DNA of 64,000 nt from Bradyrhizobium sp. WD16. Lineage in GTDB: Bacteria; Pseudomonadota; Alphaproteobacteria; Rhizobiales; Xanthobacteraceae. Of the stretch, positions 20,019-29,262 are shown piece by piece (the first letter of the stretch is position 1; every line of letters starts with the position of its first letter). Both the position numbers and the translations under genes were made by a program. Below the pieces are notes generated by a model. The model searched no databases. It saw only the letters and a program-made list of their open reading frames with translations, and was not told the origin of the DNA. The stretch covers positions 1,426,001 to 1,490,000 of the forward strand of contig NZ_CP028908.1 in assembly GCF_024181725.1 (NCBI RefSeq). The letters are read 5' to 3'.

Positions 20019-21809
20019 TCAGAACGCGTCCGCCGCCAGCTCCATGGTGGTGGCGGCGCCGCTCTGGATGCGGGCGAGATGCGCGGCGGTTTCCGGCAGC
20101 ACGCGCTCCATGAAGAACTTGCCGGTCACCAGCTTGGTCCTGAGATGCTGCGCGCCGTCGCCGGCCGCGATCTTGTCGCTCGCCACCTTGGCCATGCGCG
20201 CCCACATGTAGCCGAGCACGACGAGGCCGAAGAGATGCATGTAGTCGGTCGAGGCGGCGCCGGCATTGTCCGGCTTGGCCATGGCGTTCTGCATCAGCCA
20301 CATGGTGGCCTGCTGCAGATGGCCGAGCGCGGTGCTGAGCGGCGCCACATAGGGCTTCATCGCCTCGTCGCCGCCGTGCTCTTTGGCGAAGGCGCCGACC
20401 TCGTTGAAGAAGGCCATCGCGGCGCGACCGCCGTCCTTGGGCAGCTTGCGGCCGACCAGGTCGAGCGCCTGGATGCCGTTGGCGCCTTCATAGATCATGG
20501 CGATACGGGCATCGCGGACGAACTGCTCCATGCCCCATTCTGCGATGTAGCCGTGACCGCCGAACATCTGCTGGGCCGCCACCGCGTTGGAAAAGCCGAG
20601 ATCGGTCATCACGCCCTTCATCACCGGCGTCAGCAGGCCGAGATGATCCTCGGCCTCCTGCCGCTCCTTGGCGTCGCTCGACTTGCGCGCGACGTCGGCC
20701 TTGAGCGAGGTCCAGATCATCATGGCGCGCGAGGCTTCGTTGAAGGCGCGGATGGTGAGCAGGGTGCGGCGCACGTCGGGATGGACGATGATCGGATCGG
20801 CGGCCTTGTCCGGGGCCTTCGGCCCCGACAGCGAACGGCCCTGCAGGCGCTCCTTCGCGTAGGCGACCGCGTTCTGGTAGGCCACTTCGGACTGCGCGAG
20901 GCCCTGCGCCGCAACCCCGAGCCGCGCCTCGTTCATCATCACGAACATGGCGTTGAGACCCTTGTTCTCCTCGCCGACCAGCCAGCCCGTGGCGTTGTCG
21001 TAGTTCATGACGCAGGTGGCATTGCCGTGAATGCCCATCTTGTGCTCGATCGAGCCGCAGCTCACGCCGTTCCTGGCGCCGAGGCTGCCGTCCGCATTGA
21101 CGAGGAATTTCGGCACCACGAACAGCGAAATGCCCTTGGTGCCGGCCGGCGCGCCTTCGATGCGGGCAATCACCAGGTGGACGATATTCTCGGTGATGTC
21201 CTGGTCGCCGCCGGAGATGAAGATCTTGGTGCCGGAGATCTTGAAGCTGCCGTCCGCCTGCCGCGCCGCCTTGGTGCGCAGCAGTCCGAGATCGGTGCCG
21301 CAATGCGGCTCGGTCAGATTCATCGTGCCGGCCCATTTGCCGGCGAGCATGTTCGGAATGTAGGTCTGCTTGATGCCGTCGTCGGCGTGCGCCACCAGCG
21401 CCGCCACGGCGCCAAGCGTCAGGCCGTGATACATCGAGAACGCCATGTTGGCGGAGATCATGAACTCGCCGATGGTCTGCGCCAGCGTCTGCGGCAGTCC
21501 CTGGCCGCCATATTCCACCGGGCCGGCGAGACCGATCCAGCCGCCCTCGCCCATCTGGCGGAACGCCTCCTTGAAACCCTTGGGGGTGGTGACGCGGCCG
21601 TCGTCGTCACGCTTGCAGCCCTCGAGATCGCCGACCCGGTTGAGCGGCTGCAGGACTTCCTCGCTGAACTTGGCCGCCTCCGACAGAATCGCGTCGCGCA
21701 CATCCGCGGAGGCGTCGCTGAACCCTGGCAGATTGTTGTAGCGGTCGAAGTGGAAGACGTCGTCCAGCAGAAATTTGACGTCTTCGAGGGGGGCCCTGTA
21801 GCTCGGCAT
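20019..21809 (-). CDS. Acyl-CoA dehydrogenase, long C-terminally extended type
   Basis: A 596-residue FAD-dependent acyl-CoA dehydrogenase of the longer class that carries an extra C-terminal domain (the class that includes DmdC-like enzymes). Typical segments are NLTEPHCGTDLGLLRT, KIFISGGDQDITENIVHL and the FAD/C-terminal motif FGGHGYIAEWGMEQ, with the catalytic-base helix near IYEGANGIQALDLVGRKL. The start at 21809 (MPSYRAPLEDVKFLL) fits homologues; the upstream extension does not. It is the first gene of the three-gene beta-oxidation set. The exact acyl substrate cannot be read. Confidence 0.93.
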   Translation of the reverse strand: MPSYRAPLEDVKFLLDDVFHFDRYNNLPGFSDASADVRDAILSEAAKFSEEVLQPLNRVGDLEGCKRDDDGRVTTPKGFKEAFRQMGEGGWIGLAGPVEYGGQGLPQTLAQTIGEFMISANMAFSMYHGLTLGAVAALVAHADDGIKQTYIPNMLAGKWAGTMNLTEPHCGTDLGLLRTKAARQADGSFKISGTKIFISGGDQDITENIVHLVIARIEGAPAGTKGISLFVVPKFLVNADGSLGARNGVSCGSIEHKMGIHGNATCVMNYDNATGWLVGEENKGLNAMFVMMNEARLGVAAQGLAQSEVAYQNAVAYAKERLQGRSLSGPKAPDKAADPIIVHPDVRRTLLTIRAFNEASRAMMIWTSLKADVARKSSDAKERQEAEDHLGLLTPVMKGVMTDLGFSNAVAAQQMFGGHGYIAEWGMEQFVRDARIAMIYEGANGIQALDLVGRKLPKDGGRAAMAFFNEVGAFAKEHGGDEAMKPYVAPLSTALGHLQQATMWLMQNAMAKPDNAGAASTDYMHLFGLVVLGYMWARMAKVASDKIAAGDGAQHLRTKLVTGKFFMERVLPETAAHLARIQSGAATTMELAADAF

Positions 21810-22153
21810 CTGGTCGTTCTCCCAAGAATTTCGGTGTTGGCCGGTGGGCCGGCCTTGAACCGTCTCCCTTAGGACGCTTCCTGCATTGCAGCAATGCTGC
21901 TTTGGAACATCGAGAACCAAAATTCGCGGTTGGGGCTCCGGGGTTCGACATCATGGTTAGCCCCGGGGGACGCGCCCGAGGCACCGCCAACCGACAGTTG
22001 GTGAGGTTAAAGTTTTGCGCTCCCCAGCGCTTTGCTTAACCGCCTGTTTACCGTAACGCGAAAAAGTCGGCTCCGAACAGTCCCGCCGCGTTCCCAGACG
22101 GGCGTGGCGGTTGATGGCGCTGGCTGACAGCGCGGGCAGATACCGGACCGGGC
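21810..22153. other. 344-bp divergent intergenic region (acyl-CoA dehydrogenase / PodJ-like)
   Basis: No gene is seen. It must contain promoters for both flanking genes. A small hairpin CCAAC-CGACA-GTTGG lies near 21987-22001. I could not recognise a strong consensus promoter. Confidence 0.35.
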
Positions 22154-25100
22154 ATGACATCGCGCGTATCGTGGAGTGTTGAAGGGATCGAGCCGTCCGT
22201 CCGGGATCGGGCCGAGGCCGCGGCGCAGCGTGCCGGGATGAGCCTGAGCGACTGGATCAGCTCGACGCTGGGCGACTCGCGGCCACGCGACAGCGCCGAC
22301 GTCAGCGAAATCCACCAGCGGCTCGACGCCATCACCCGGCACATCGAACAGATTTCGCAGGTCACGCCGAGGCGCGAGGGCGGCGGCGTGGCGCGCCAGC
22401 TGAACGAGGCGATATCGCGCCTCGATGCCCGCCTTGCCCAGATCTCCCAGCCGCCGCGCTCGGAACCGGCCGCGGCGGCGCGACCCCCGGCAAGGCCGGA
22501 CCATACCATGGCACCGCGCGAGGAGTTCCGGCGCGAGGAGCCCGCGCGGCGGCCGAGCGCCACGACCCTGCCCGAACTGCTCGAATTCGACGTCGCCGAA
22601 ATCCAGGCGCGCCAGCGCCAGCTGCTGGCTGAAACCGCGCGGCCGGCGATATTCGCGTCACCGCCGCCGTCGCCCCCGCCGGCGCCGAGGGAAGCCGCCC
22701 CCGATCTGTCAGGCTTCGAAAAGCAGCTGCAATACCTCACCAGCCAGATCGAAAGCCTGCGCCGGTCCGACGGCGTCGAGGAGGCGATCGCCACCTTCCG
22801 CAGCGAGCTCGCCGAGATGCGCGCCGCGATCAGCGAGGCCCTGCCGCGCCATGCGCTGGAAGGGCTGGAAGCGGAGATCCGCACCGTGGCGCGCCGGATC
22901 GACGAGAGCCACCAGAGCGGCGTCGACAGCAAGGCCCTGCAGAGCATCGAGCAGGCGCTGCGCGACATCTACGACACCTTGCGCACGCTCACGCCGGCCG
23001 AGCAGCTCGCCGGCTTCGACGAGGCGATCCGCAATCTCTCCGGCAGGATCGACGCCCTCATCCGCACCAGTCCCGATGCCGGGGCGATGCAGCAGCTCGA
23101 AGGCACCATCGGCGCGCTTCGCGAGATCGTCGGCAACGTCGCCTCGGGGGATACCCTGGCGCGGCTCAGCGACGACGTGCACAACCTCGGCGCTCGCCTC
23201 GAGGAGCTCGCCGCCGCCGGGGCGTTTTCCGCCTCGCTGGGCGCCCTGGAAGAGCGCATCGCGGCGCTGACCGAAAGCCTGCAGACGCGCGATCGCCCGT
23301 CCGGCGACGGCGATTCGCTGGAGACGGCCGTCCGCACGCTGTCGGAGCGCATCGACCGGCTTTCGGTCGGCAGCGACGCGCCCGCCGCCTTCGCCCATCT
23401 CGAGCAGCGCGTCGTCCAACTGCTCGAACGGCTCGAGCAGGTCGAAGCCCGGCCCGCCGCGCTCGGCCGCGTCGAGGACGGCCTCAACGACATCCTGGGC
23501 CATCTCGAGCAGCAGCGCGCGAGCTTCGCCCGCCTGAGCGAGGCGGCGGCGCCCCAGCCGGCCATGGACCAGGACGTCGTCGACGCCATCCGCCGCGAAC
23601 TGTCCGGCCTGCGGCTCAGCTGCGACGAGAACGACCGCAACACCCAGGATGCCCTGGAGAGCGTGCACACGACACTTGGCCACGTGGTCGACCGCCTCGC
23701 CGCCATCGAGGGCGACCTGCGCGATGCCCGCACCGAGCGTGCGGCCGCCGAGGTCTCCGCGCGGCCGCTTCAGCCCGAACGTTTCGCTCCGATCATTCCC
23801 GAGGCGCCCCCGATCATCTCCTCGACCGCGCTGTCGGCGCCAATGCCGGCGCCGAGGCGCAACGCCAGTCCGCGGCTGGAGCTACCGAATCCGGCGGTGG
23901 CCGCCGCACCGATGGCGGCGCGCGATATCGACACCCAGGCATCGAACACCATCAGCGACATCCTCCAGGCGGCCCGCGGCCCGGTGCCGCTGCGCGAGGT
24001 GTTCGAACCGCGGGCCCCGCTCGCGCCCGAACTGCCTCCGGACTTTCCGCTGGAGCCCGGCACGCGCATGGAGCCGCGCGACTTCGCGCCGTCCTCGCCC
24101 TCGGAGCGGATCGCCGCGTCCGAGCAGGTGCTGAGCGAAATTCCGGCGAGCGCGCCGCAGCCCGCCACCACATCCAACTTCATCGCTGCTGCAAGACGCG
24201 CGGCCCAGGCGGCTGCCAGCCATCCGGGGGCGGCCGCCAAGGACCAGCCGGCGCGCAGCTCCTTCCTCGGCGGCCTGCTCAAGAAGACCGGGGCCAAGGC
24301 GGCGAGCAGGACCAAGCCGGAGACCAGGGTCGCACCCAAGGTCGAGGCCAAGATCGGTGCCAAGATCGGTGCCAAGATCGGCGCCAAGGCCCGAACCAAG
24401 GTCGAGCCCCCGGCGGAACCCAACAAGTCCGAGTTCAAGGCCGATCCCAGGGCCGAGTTCAAGGTCCGGCCCAAGCCGGCGCCGGCCGCCCCGGCGCACG
24501 CCGCGCCCCCCGCCAACGGATTGACCATCAGCTCGAAGATTCGTTCGCTGCTGGTCGGCGCCAGCGTCGTCGTGATCGTTCTGTCCGGCTTCAAGATGGC
24601 CGTAAACCTGCTCGACGGCGGCGATCACGCCGCGGTCGAGCGCTCCGTCGGAAATTCGAGCGAGGCGATGCTGCCGCTGACGTCGATGACCGCGCCGGCG
24701 AGGTCCGCCGCCGAGCTCACGCTACCGTCCGTGACCGCGCCGACGCCGATGACCCATCAGGTCCCGGTGCCGGCCGACGACGCCCCCGCCGCGCCGAAAC
24801 CGGCCGACGTCACCGGATCGATCGCCCCGGCGCCGGCGTCCGAGAGCCGCGCGGCCACCGCCGCGCCGACGCTGTCGCCGCCCGGCTCGATCACGCGCGC
24901 CCCGGTCTCCGACACCATCCCGGAGTCGATCGGCGGACCGGTGCTGCGGTCGGCCGCGCTCAAGGGCGATCCCGCCGCCGCCTATGAAATCGGCGTGCGC
25001 TATGCCGAAGGCCGTGGCGTGGCGGTGAACTACGAGGAAGCGGCCAAATGGTACGATCGTGCCGCCGATGGCGGCATTGTTCCGGCCATGTTCCGCCTCG

Positions 25101-25639
25101 GCACGCTCTATGAGAAGGGCCTCGGCGGCCGCAAGGATGTCGACGCCGCGCGACGCTACTACATTCGCGCCGCCGAGCGGGGCAACGCCAAGGCGATGCA
25201 CAACCTCGCGGTGCTCGAAGCCGATGGCGGCGCGCGGGGCCCGAACTACAAGCTCGCGGCGCAATGGTTCCTCAAGGCGGCCGAGCGCGGTGTCGGTGAC
25301 AGCCAGTTCAATCTCGGCATCCTTTACGCCCGCGGCATCGGCGTCGATCAGAACCTCGCCGAATCCTACAAATGGTTCAGCCTGGCCGCTGCCCAGGGCG
25401 ATGCCGACGCCGGTCGCAAGCGCGACGACGTCGCCAAGCGCCTCGATGCCCAGTCGCTCGCCGCGGCCAAGCTCGCGATCCAGACCTTCAGTGCCGAGGC
25501 GCAGCCCGCGGACGCCACCACCGTCGCCGCCCCGGCGGGCGGCTGGGACGCCGTGCCGCCGCCGGCGCCCACCACGACGCGGCGCCCGGCCAGGCCGGCC
25601 GCTGGCAAGACGCCCGGCCCCAGCGCCTCGGCGCGGTAA
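22154..25639 (+). CDS. Large PodJ-like polar protein with coiled coil, membrane helix and Sel1 repeats
   Basis: A 1161-residue protein with a modular layout. The N-terminus (~1-40, WSVEGIEPSVRDRAEAAAQ) is a short helical motif typical of this rhizobial family. A long Glu/Arg/Leu coiled-coil region (~75-540) follows, with repeated RIDxL-type heptads. Next come a Pro/Ala-rich linker, a Lys/Ala block containing AKIGAKIGAKIGAKAR, and one membrane helix near 797-815. The C-terminal periplasmic part has about four Sel1/TPR-like repeats (~941-1095; AAYEIGVRYAEGRGV, AKWYDRAADGG). This matches PodJ-type polar organisers, which mark a cell pole and recruit division or adhesion machinery. The polar role is inferred from architecture. 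Confidence 0.82.
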   Translation: MTSRVSWSVEGIEPSVRDRAEAAAQRAGMSLSDWISSTLGDSRPRDSADVSEIHQRLDAITRHIEQISQVTPRREGGGVARQLNEAISRLDARLAQISQPPRSEPAAAARPPARPDHTMAPREEFRREEPARRPSATTLPELLEFDVAEIQARQRQLLAETARPAIFASPPPSPPPAPREAAPDLSGFEKQLQYLTSQIESLRRSDGVEEAIATFRSELAEMRAAISEALPRHALEGLEAEIRTVARRIDESHQSGVDSKALQSIEQALRDIYDTLRTLTPAEQLAGFDEAIRNLSGRIDALIRTSPDAGAMQQLEGTIGALREIVGNVASGDTLARLSDDVHNLGARLEELAAAGAFSASLGALEERIAALTESLQTRDRPSGDGDSLETAVRTLSERIDRLSVGSDAPAAFAHLEQRVVQLLERLEQVEARPAALGRVEDGLNDILGHLEQQRASFARLSEAAAPQPAMDQDVVDAIRRELSGLRLSCDENDRNTQDALESVHTTLGHVVDRLAAIEGDLRDARTERAAAEVSARPLQPERFAPIIPEAPPIISSTALSAPMPAPRRNASPRLELPNPAVAAAPMAARDIDTQASNTISDILQAARGPVPLREVFEPRAPLAPELPPDFPLEPGTRMEPRDFAPSSPSERIAASEQVLSEIPASAPQPATTSNFIAAARRAAQAAASHPGAAAKDQPARSSFLGGLLKKTGAKAASRTKPETRVAPKVEAKIGAKIGAKIGAKARTKVEPPAEPNKSEFKADPRAEFKVRPKPAPAAPAHAAPPANGLTISSKIRSLLVGASVVVIVLSGFKMAVNLLDGGDHAAVERSVGNSSEAMLPLTSMTAPARSAAELTLPSVTAPTPMTHQVPVPADDAPAAPKPADVTGSIAPAPASESRAATAAPTLSPPGSITRAPVSDTIPESIGGPVLRSAALKGDPAAAYEIGVRYAEGRGVAVNYEEAAKWYDRAADGGIVPAMFRLGTLYEKGLGGRKDVDAARRYYIRAAERGNAKAMHNLAVLEADGGARGPNYKLAAQWFLKAAERGVGDSQFNLGILYARGIGVDQNLAESYKWFSLAAAQGDADAGRKRDDVAKRLDAQSLAAAKLAIQTFSAEAQPADATTVAAPAGGWDAVPPPAPTTTRRPARPAAGKTPGPSASAR
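24347..24382 (+). repeat. 12-bp in-frame tandem repeat in the PodJ-like gene
   Basis: GCCAAGATCGGT occurs three times in tandem (the third copy ends in C), encoding AKIG repeats in the basic linker before the membrane helix. In-frame slippage would change linker length in 4-residue steps. Confidence 0.85.
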
Positions 25640-25797
25640 CGGACCGGCGATCTATCCAGGCGAGCGCCGAAGTAACCCTTCCGTCACCCCGCTGCAGCCG
25701 GCGGTGAAAACTTCTGTTCGCTGCGCCGCAAATCCGGTTAAGCAGATCATGATCCGGCGCGGCGAGCGCGCCGGACGGACCGCGGCAGGGCACAAAC

Positions 25798-26724
25798 GTG
25801 CAGATCTATCTTCCGGTCGCCGATCTTCCGGTCAACATCCTGCTGGTACTGGCGATGGGCATCGCCGTCGGCTTCGTCTCCGGCATGTTCGGCATCGGCG
25901 GCGGTTTCCTGATGACGCCGCTGCTGATCTTCATCGGCATCTCGCCGGCGGTCGCGGTGGCCTCGGTCTCCAGCCACATCGCCGCATCCTCCTTCTCCGG
26001 CGCTCTGTCCTATTGGCGACGACAGGCGGTCGATCCGGCACTGGCGGCGGTCCTGCTGGTCGGCGGCATCATGGGCACCGCGCTCGGCGTCTGGCTGTTT
26101 TCCTTCCTGCGCTCGCTCGGCCAGCTCGACCTCACCATCGCGCTGTCCTACGTGGTGCTGCTGTCCGCCGTCGGCGGCCTGATGCTGTGGGAGGGCGTCT
26201 CTGCCATCCGGCGCGCCCGCCGCGGCGAGGCGGCGATGCCGCGCCGGCCGGGCAGCCATGTCTGGATCCACGGCCTGCCGCTGAAGATGCGCTTCAAGCG
26301 CTCCAAGATCTACCTGTCGGCCATTCCGGTCGTGACGGTCGGCGCGCTGATCGGCTTCGTCGGCGCCGTGATGGGCATCGGCGGCGCCTTCCTGCTGATT
26401 CCGATCATGATCTATCTGCTGCGGGTGCCGACCGGCGTCGTCATCGGCACGGCGCAGGTCCTGACCCTCACCACCATGGCGATGGCGACGCTGCTGCACG
26501 CCACCACCAATCATCTGGTCGACGCGGTGCTGGCGCTGATCCTGATGGTCGGCGGCGTCACCGGCGCCCAGTTCGGGGCCCGCGCCGGCCAGCGCATTCG
26601 CGGCGAGCACCTGCGCCTGCTGCTCGGGCTGCTGATCCTGTCGGTCGGCATCCGTTTCGCGGTCGAACTGGTGATCCCGCCGCAGGAAATCTTCACGCTG
26701 CGCGAAACGGGGACCTCGCCATGA
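25798..26724 (+). CDS. TauE/SafE family sulfite/organosulfonate exporter
   Basis: An inner-membrane permease (308 residues) with two homologous halves, each carrying the family glycine motif: GMFGIGGGFLMTPLL (first half) and GAVMGIGGAFLLIP (second half), with about eight helices. TauE/SafE proteins export sulfite or small organic anions. A GTG start at 25798 gives the natural N-terminus. The stop overlaps the next start (ATGA), coupling it to a TIGR02186-type protein, a pairing recurrent in alphaproteobacteria. The transported compound is not certain. Confidence 0.9.
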   Translation: MQIYLPVADLPVNILLVLAMGIAVGFVSGMFGIGGGFLMTPLLIFIGISPAVAVASVSSHIAASSFSGALSYWRRQAVDPALAAVLLVGGIMGTALGVWLFSFLRSLGQLDLTIALSYVVLLSAVGGLMLWEGVSAIRRARRGEAAMPRRPGSHVWIHGLPLKMRFKRSKIYLSAIPVVTVGALIGFVGAVMGIGGAFLLIPIMIYLLRVPTGVVIGTAQVLTLTTMAMATLLHATTNHLVDAVLALILMVGGVTGAQFGARAGQRIRGEHLRLLLGLLILSVGIRFAVELVIPPQEIFTLRETGTSP

Positions 26725-27497
26725 GGCTCCGGTCCCCTCTCGCCGCCCTGCTCGTCCTCGCCACCATCCTGGTCGCGCCAGCGGCGCGGGCCGAGCGGCT
26801 GATCGTTTCGGTCTCCAACGATCGCGTCACCGTCACCTCGAATTACGACGGCGAGGAGCTGGTGCTGTTCGGCGCCATCGAACGCGATGGCGCGCCCGAC
26901 GGCCGGACCTATGACCTTGTGGTCACCGTCAGCGGTCCGCCGGCCGATCTCGTGACGCGGCGCAAGGAGCGCAAACTCGGTATCTGGGTCAACGTCGATT
27001 CGCGGCAATTCATCAACGTGCCGTCCTACCTCGCGGTGTTCGCCAATCGGCCCTTCGACGCCGTCGCCACGCCGGAGCTGCGGCGCAATCTGCAGATCGG
27101 TCTCGATCACATCCTTCTCACCCAGCGGGTCGGCACCGATTATGCCGACGTGGTGGCGAGCGATCCGTTCCGGCGGGCCTTCCTGCGGCTGCGCAGCGAC
27201 CACGGCCTCTACCGCGAGAACGCCGGCGCGGTGACCTTCCTGACCCCGACGCTGTTCCGCACCAGCATTCCGCTGCCTGCCCAGGTGCCGATCGGCGACT
27301 ACGCGGTCGATATCAAGCTGCTTTCCGACGGCGTGCTGGTCGGGCGCACCGTCACCCGCTTCGAGATCGTCAAGGTCGGTTTCGAACAGTTCGTCGCCAC
27401 CGCCGCGCGCCAGCAGCCGCTGCTCTACGGCCTCGTCACGGTGATGATGGCACTGATCACCGGCTGGTTCGCCTCGATCATCTTCCGGCGGGATTGA
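26721..27497 (+). CDS. TIGR02186 family membrane-anchored periplasmic protein
   Basis: A 258-residue protein with a signal peptide (LLVLATILVAPAARA), a beta-rich periplasmic domain (ERLIVSVSNDRVTVTSNYDGEE, cited in part; LVVTVSGPPADLVTRRKER) and a C-terminal membrane helix (LYGLVTVMMALITGWFASII). It is recognised as the conserved partner of TauE-type exporters. Its biochemical function is unknown. The ATG at 26721 overlaps the exporter stop, so the pair is likely made in fixed ratio. Confidence 0.85.
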   Translation: MRLRSPLAALLVLATILVAPAARAERLIVSVSNDRVTVTSNYDGEELVLFGAIERDGAPDGRTYDLVVTVSGPPADLVTRRKERKLGIWVNVDSRQFINVPSYLAVFANRPFDAVATPELRRNLQIGLDHILLTQRVGTDYADVVASDPFRRAFLRLRSDHGLYRENAGAVTFLTPTLFRTSIPLPAQVPIGDYAVDIKLLSDGVLVGRTVTRFEIVKVGFEQFVATAARQQPLLYGLVTVMMALITGWFASIIFRRD

Positions 27498-27546
27498 AGG
27501 CGCGCTGGTCGGGCGTGGCCGCGTCCACGCCGGCTTCATCCGCCCC

Positions 27547-28887
27547 TTAGAGCACCGCCGCCACCCCCATGGCGACGACGCAGACCGCCATGGCCGCGGT
27601 CGAGAGCCAGCCGAGCCAGCGCAGCGGCCCGGTCACCACGAACTTGTCCATGATGTCGTGGCGCGCCGAAATCAGCATCAGGAGCACCATCACCGGCACC
27701 GCCAGGACGCCGTTGATCACCGCGCTCCAGTACAGCGCAGCGATCGGGCTGATCGGAGTGAAATTCAAGGCGATGCCGAGACCGGCGGAGAGCGCCAGCG
27801 TGGCATAGAAGGCGATGGCCTCGCGCGGCTTGCGGGCAAGACCCACTCGCCAGCGCCGGCCCTCGCCGATGGCATAGGCGGCGGAGCCCGCCAGCACCGG
27901 CACGGCGAGCATGCCCGTGCCGATGATGCCGATGGCGAAGATGTATTCGGCGAAGGCGCCGGCGATCGGCCGCAGCGCCTCGGCGGCCTGCGACGAGGTT
28001 GCGATATCGGTCCGTCCCGACGCATGCAGCGTCGCCGCCGCCGTGATGATGATCGACAGCGCGATCAGGTTCGAGAAGGCCATGCCGGCCACCGTATCGG
28101 TACGGATGCGGTGGAATTCGCTGGCGGCGCCGGCGGGGTGCGCCACCAAAGGATGCTTGCGCGGATCGACGCGCTGATCCTCGGCCTCCTGCGACGCCTG
28201 CCAGAAGAACAGATAGGGCGAGATGGTGGTGCCGAGGATCGCGACCAGCGTCGTCAGGAAACCCGAACTCCATTCGATGCGCGGCAGCAGCACGCCCATG
28301 ATCGCCTCGCTCCAATGCACCTTGGCGAAGCCGAGCGCGGCGACATAGGCGAACAGGCTGAGCGTCAGCCATTTCAGCACGGCACTGTAGCGGCGATAGT
28401 CGAGAAAGATCTGCGCCAGTGTCGACGAAATGCCGAACACGAGAACGTATAAGAAACCAGGGCCGCCGATCAGCAGCTTGAGCGCGTCGGCCATCGCGGC
28501 GAGATCGGCGCCGATATTGATCGTGTTCGCGACGAACAGCAGCACCACGACGAGATTGAGCACCGCGGGGGAATAATGGCGGGAGGCATTGCCGGCGATG
28601 CCGTGGCCGGTGACCCGGCCGACGCGAGCGGAGACTTCCTGGATCGCCGCCATCAGCGGGAATGTCAGCGGCATGGTCCAGCCGATGCCGTAACCGAGCT
28701 GCGCGCCGGCCTGGCTGTAGGTGCCGATGCCGGACGGATCGTCGTCCGAGGCCCCGGTGACGAGGCCCGGCCCCAGCGTCTTGAGAAAGCGGCGGACCCG
28801 AGAGGGCTCCTGCGCAGGCGGCGGCGCGGGATGGCGATGCGCGCCGGCCCGGCCTGCCTGGTAGTCGGATCGCGCGTGTTGCGTCAT
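27547..28887 (-). CDS. Nramp-related divalent metal transporter (non-canonical site)
   Basis: A 446-residue inner-membrane protein with the Nramp (LeuT) fold and about eleven helices. The TM1 segment reads GASDDDPSGIGTYSQAG where canonical Nramps have DPGN. The TM6 segment reads GTTISPYLFFWQASQEAE where canonical proteins have MPH. The metal-binding Met/His pair is therefore absent, so specificity for Mn or Fe should not be assumed; other divalent ions are possible. The ATG at 28887 (MTQHARSDYQAG) precedes TM1 by a normal cytosolic tail. Confidence 0.85.
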   Translation of the reverse strand: MTQHARSDYQAGRAGAHRHPAPPPAQEPSRVRRFLKTLGPGLVTGASDDDPSGIGTYSQAGAQLGYGIGWTMPLTFPLMAAIQEVSARVGRVTGHGIAGNASRHYSPAVLNLVVVLLFVANTINIGADLAAMADALKLLIGGPGFLYVLVFGISSTLAQIFLDYRRYSAVLKWLTLSLFAYVAALGFAKVHWSEAIMGVLLPRIEWSSGFLTTLVAILGTTISPYLFFWQASQEAEDQRVDPRKHPLVAHPAGAASEFHRIRTDTVAGMAFSNLIALSIIITAAATLHASGRTDIATSSQAAEALRPIAGAFAEYIFAIGIIGTGMLAVPVLAGSAAYAIGEGRRWRVGLARKPREAIAFYATLALSAGLGIALNFTPISPIAALYWSAVINGVLAVPVMVLLMLISARHDIMDKFVVTGPLRWLGWLSTAAMAVCVVAMGVAAVL

Positions 28888-29002
28888 GCGGGAGGTGTTC
28901 CTGGCCGGGAAGAACCACCAGATGCAGCGGGGGTTCCGCGCCTCACCCCGCAGACTACAGCGTGAAGCGCGGTCGGCGCAAAGTCCCGCACCGAACTGCC
29001 GC

Positions 29003-29262
29003 TTATGGCAATTCGATCTCCGTCGCCTCGCCGGCCAGGTTGTCGCTGAGCCGGTCATGGCTGAGCAGCACCGCGTCGATCGGACCGATGTCGCCGGCCG
29101 CAAGCGCCGGCCCGGCGGTCTTGGTCAGCTCGACGTGGGGCAGATCATAATCGCCCCCGGGGGGGGGGGATCTAAGGTCGGGTCGGTGAGCAGACGTCGA
29201 AATCGACGGCTTTCGAGCAGCGCGGTCGGGCCGTCGATCAGGGGGATGCGCAACTGGCTCAT
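29003..29262 (-). pseudogene. Truncated, frameshifted metallo-beta-lactamase-fold hydrolase remnant
   Basis: The reading starts at an ATG that overlaps the EamA stop (ATGA): MSQLRIPLIDGPTALLESRR, then LLTDPTLDP. Next comes a run of 11 C (29159-29169, read as G on the plus strand), after which the frame is wrong and stops within 15 codons. One base more, or two fewer, restores DYDLPHVELTKTAGPALAAG and DAVLLSHDRLSDNL. That matches the N-terminal third of MBL-fold hydrolases (which continue LSHD-H-DNLD). Even in the corrected frame the second zinc His is missing and a TAA follows at 29003, so about two thirds of the protein is gone. It is a pseudogene with a homopolymer frameshift. Confidence 0.75.

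Noticed and set aside
19989-21872. Plus-strand 627-codon frame opposite the acyl-CoA dehydrogenase
   Set aside because: High-GC shadow frame with His/Arg/Gly-rich composition; the minus strand encodes a clear enzyme.
24347-24382. CRISPR-like short repeats
   Set aside because: The 12-bp units are direct and contiguous without spacers and are in frame inside a gene.
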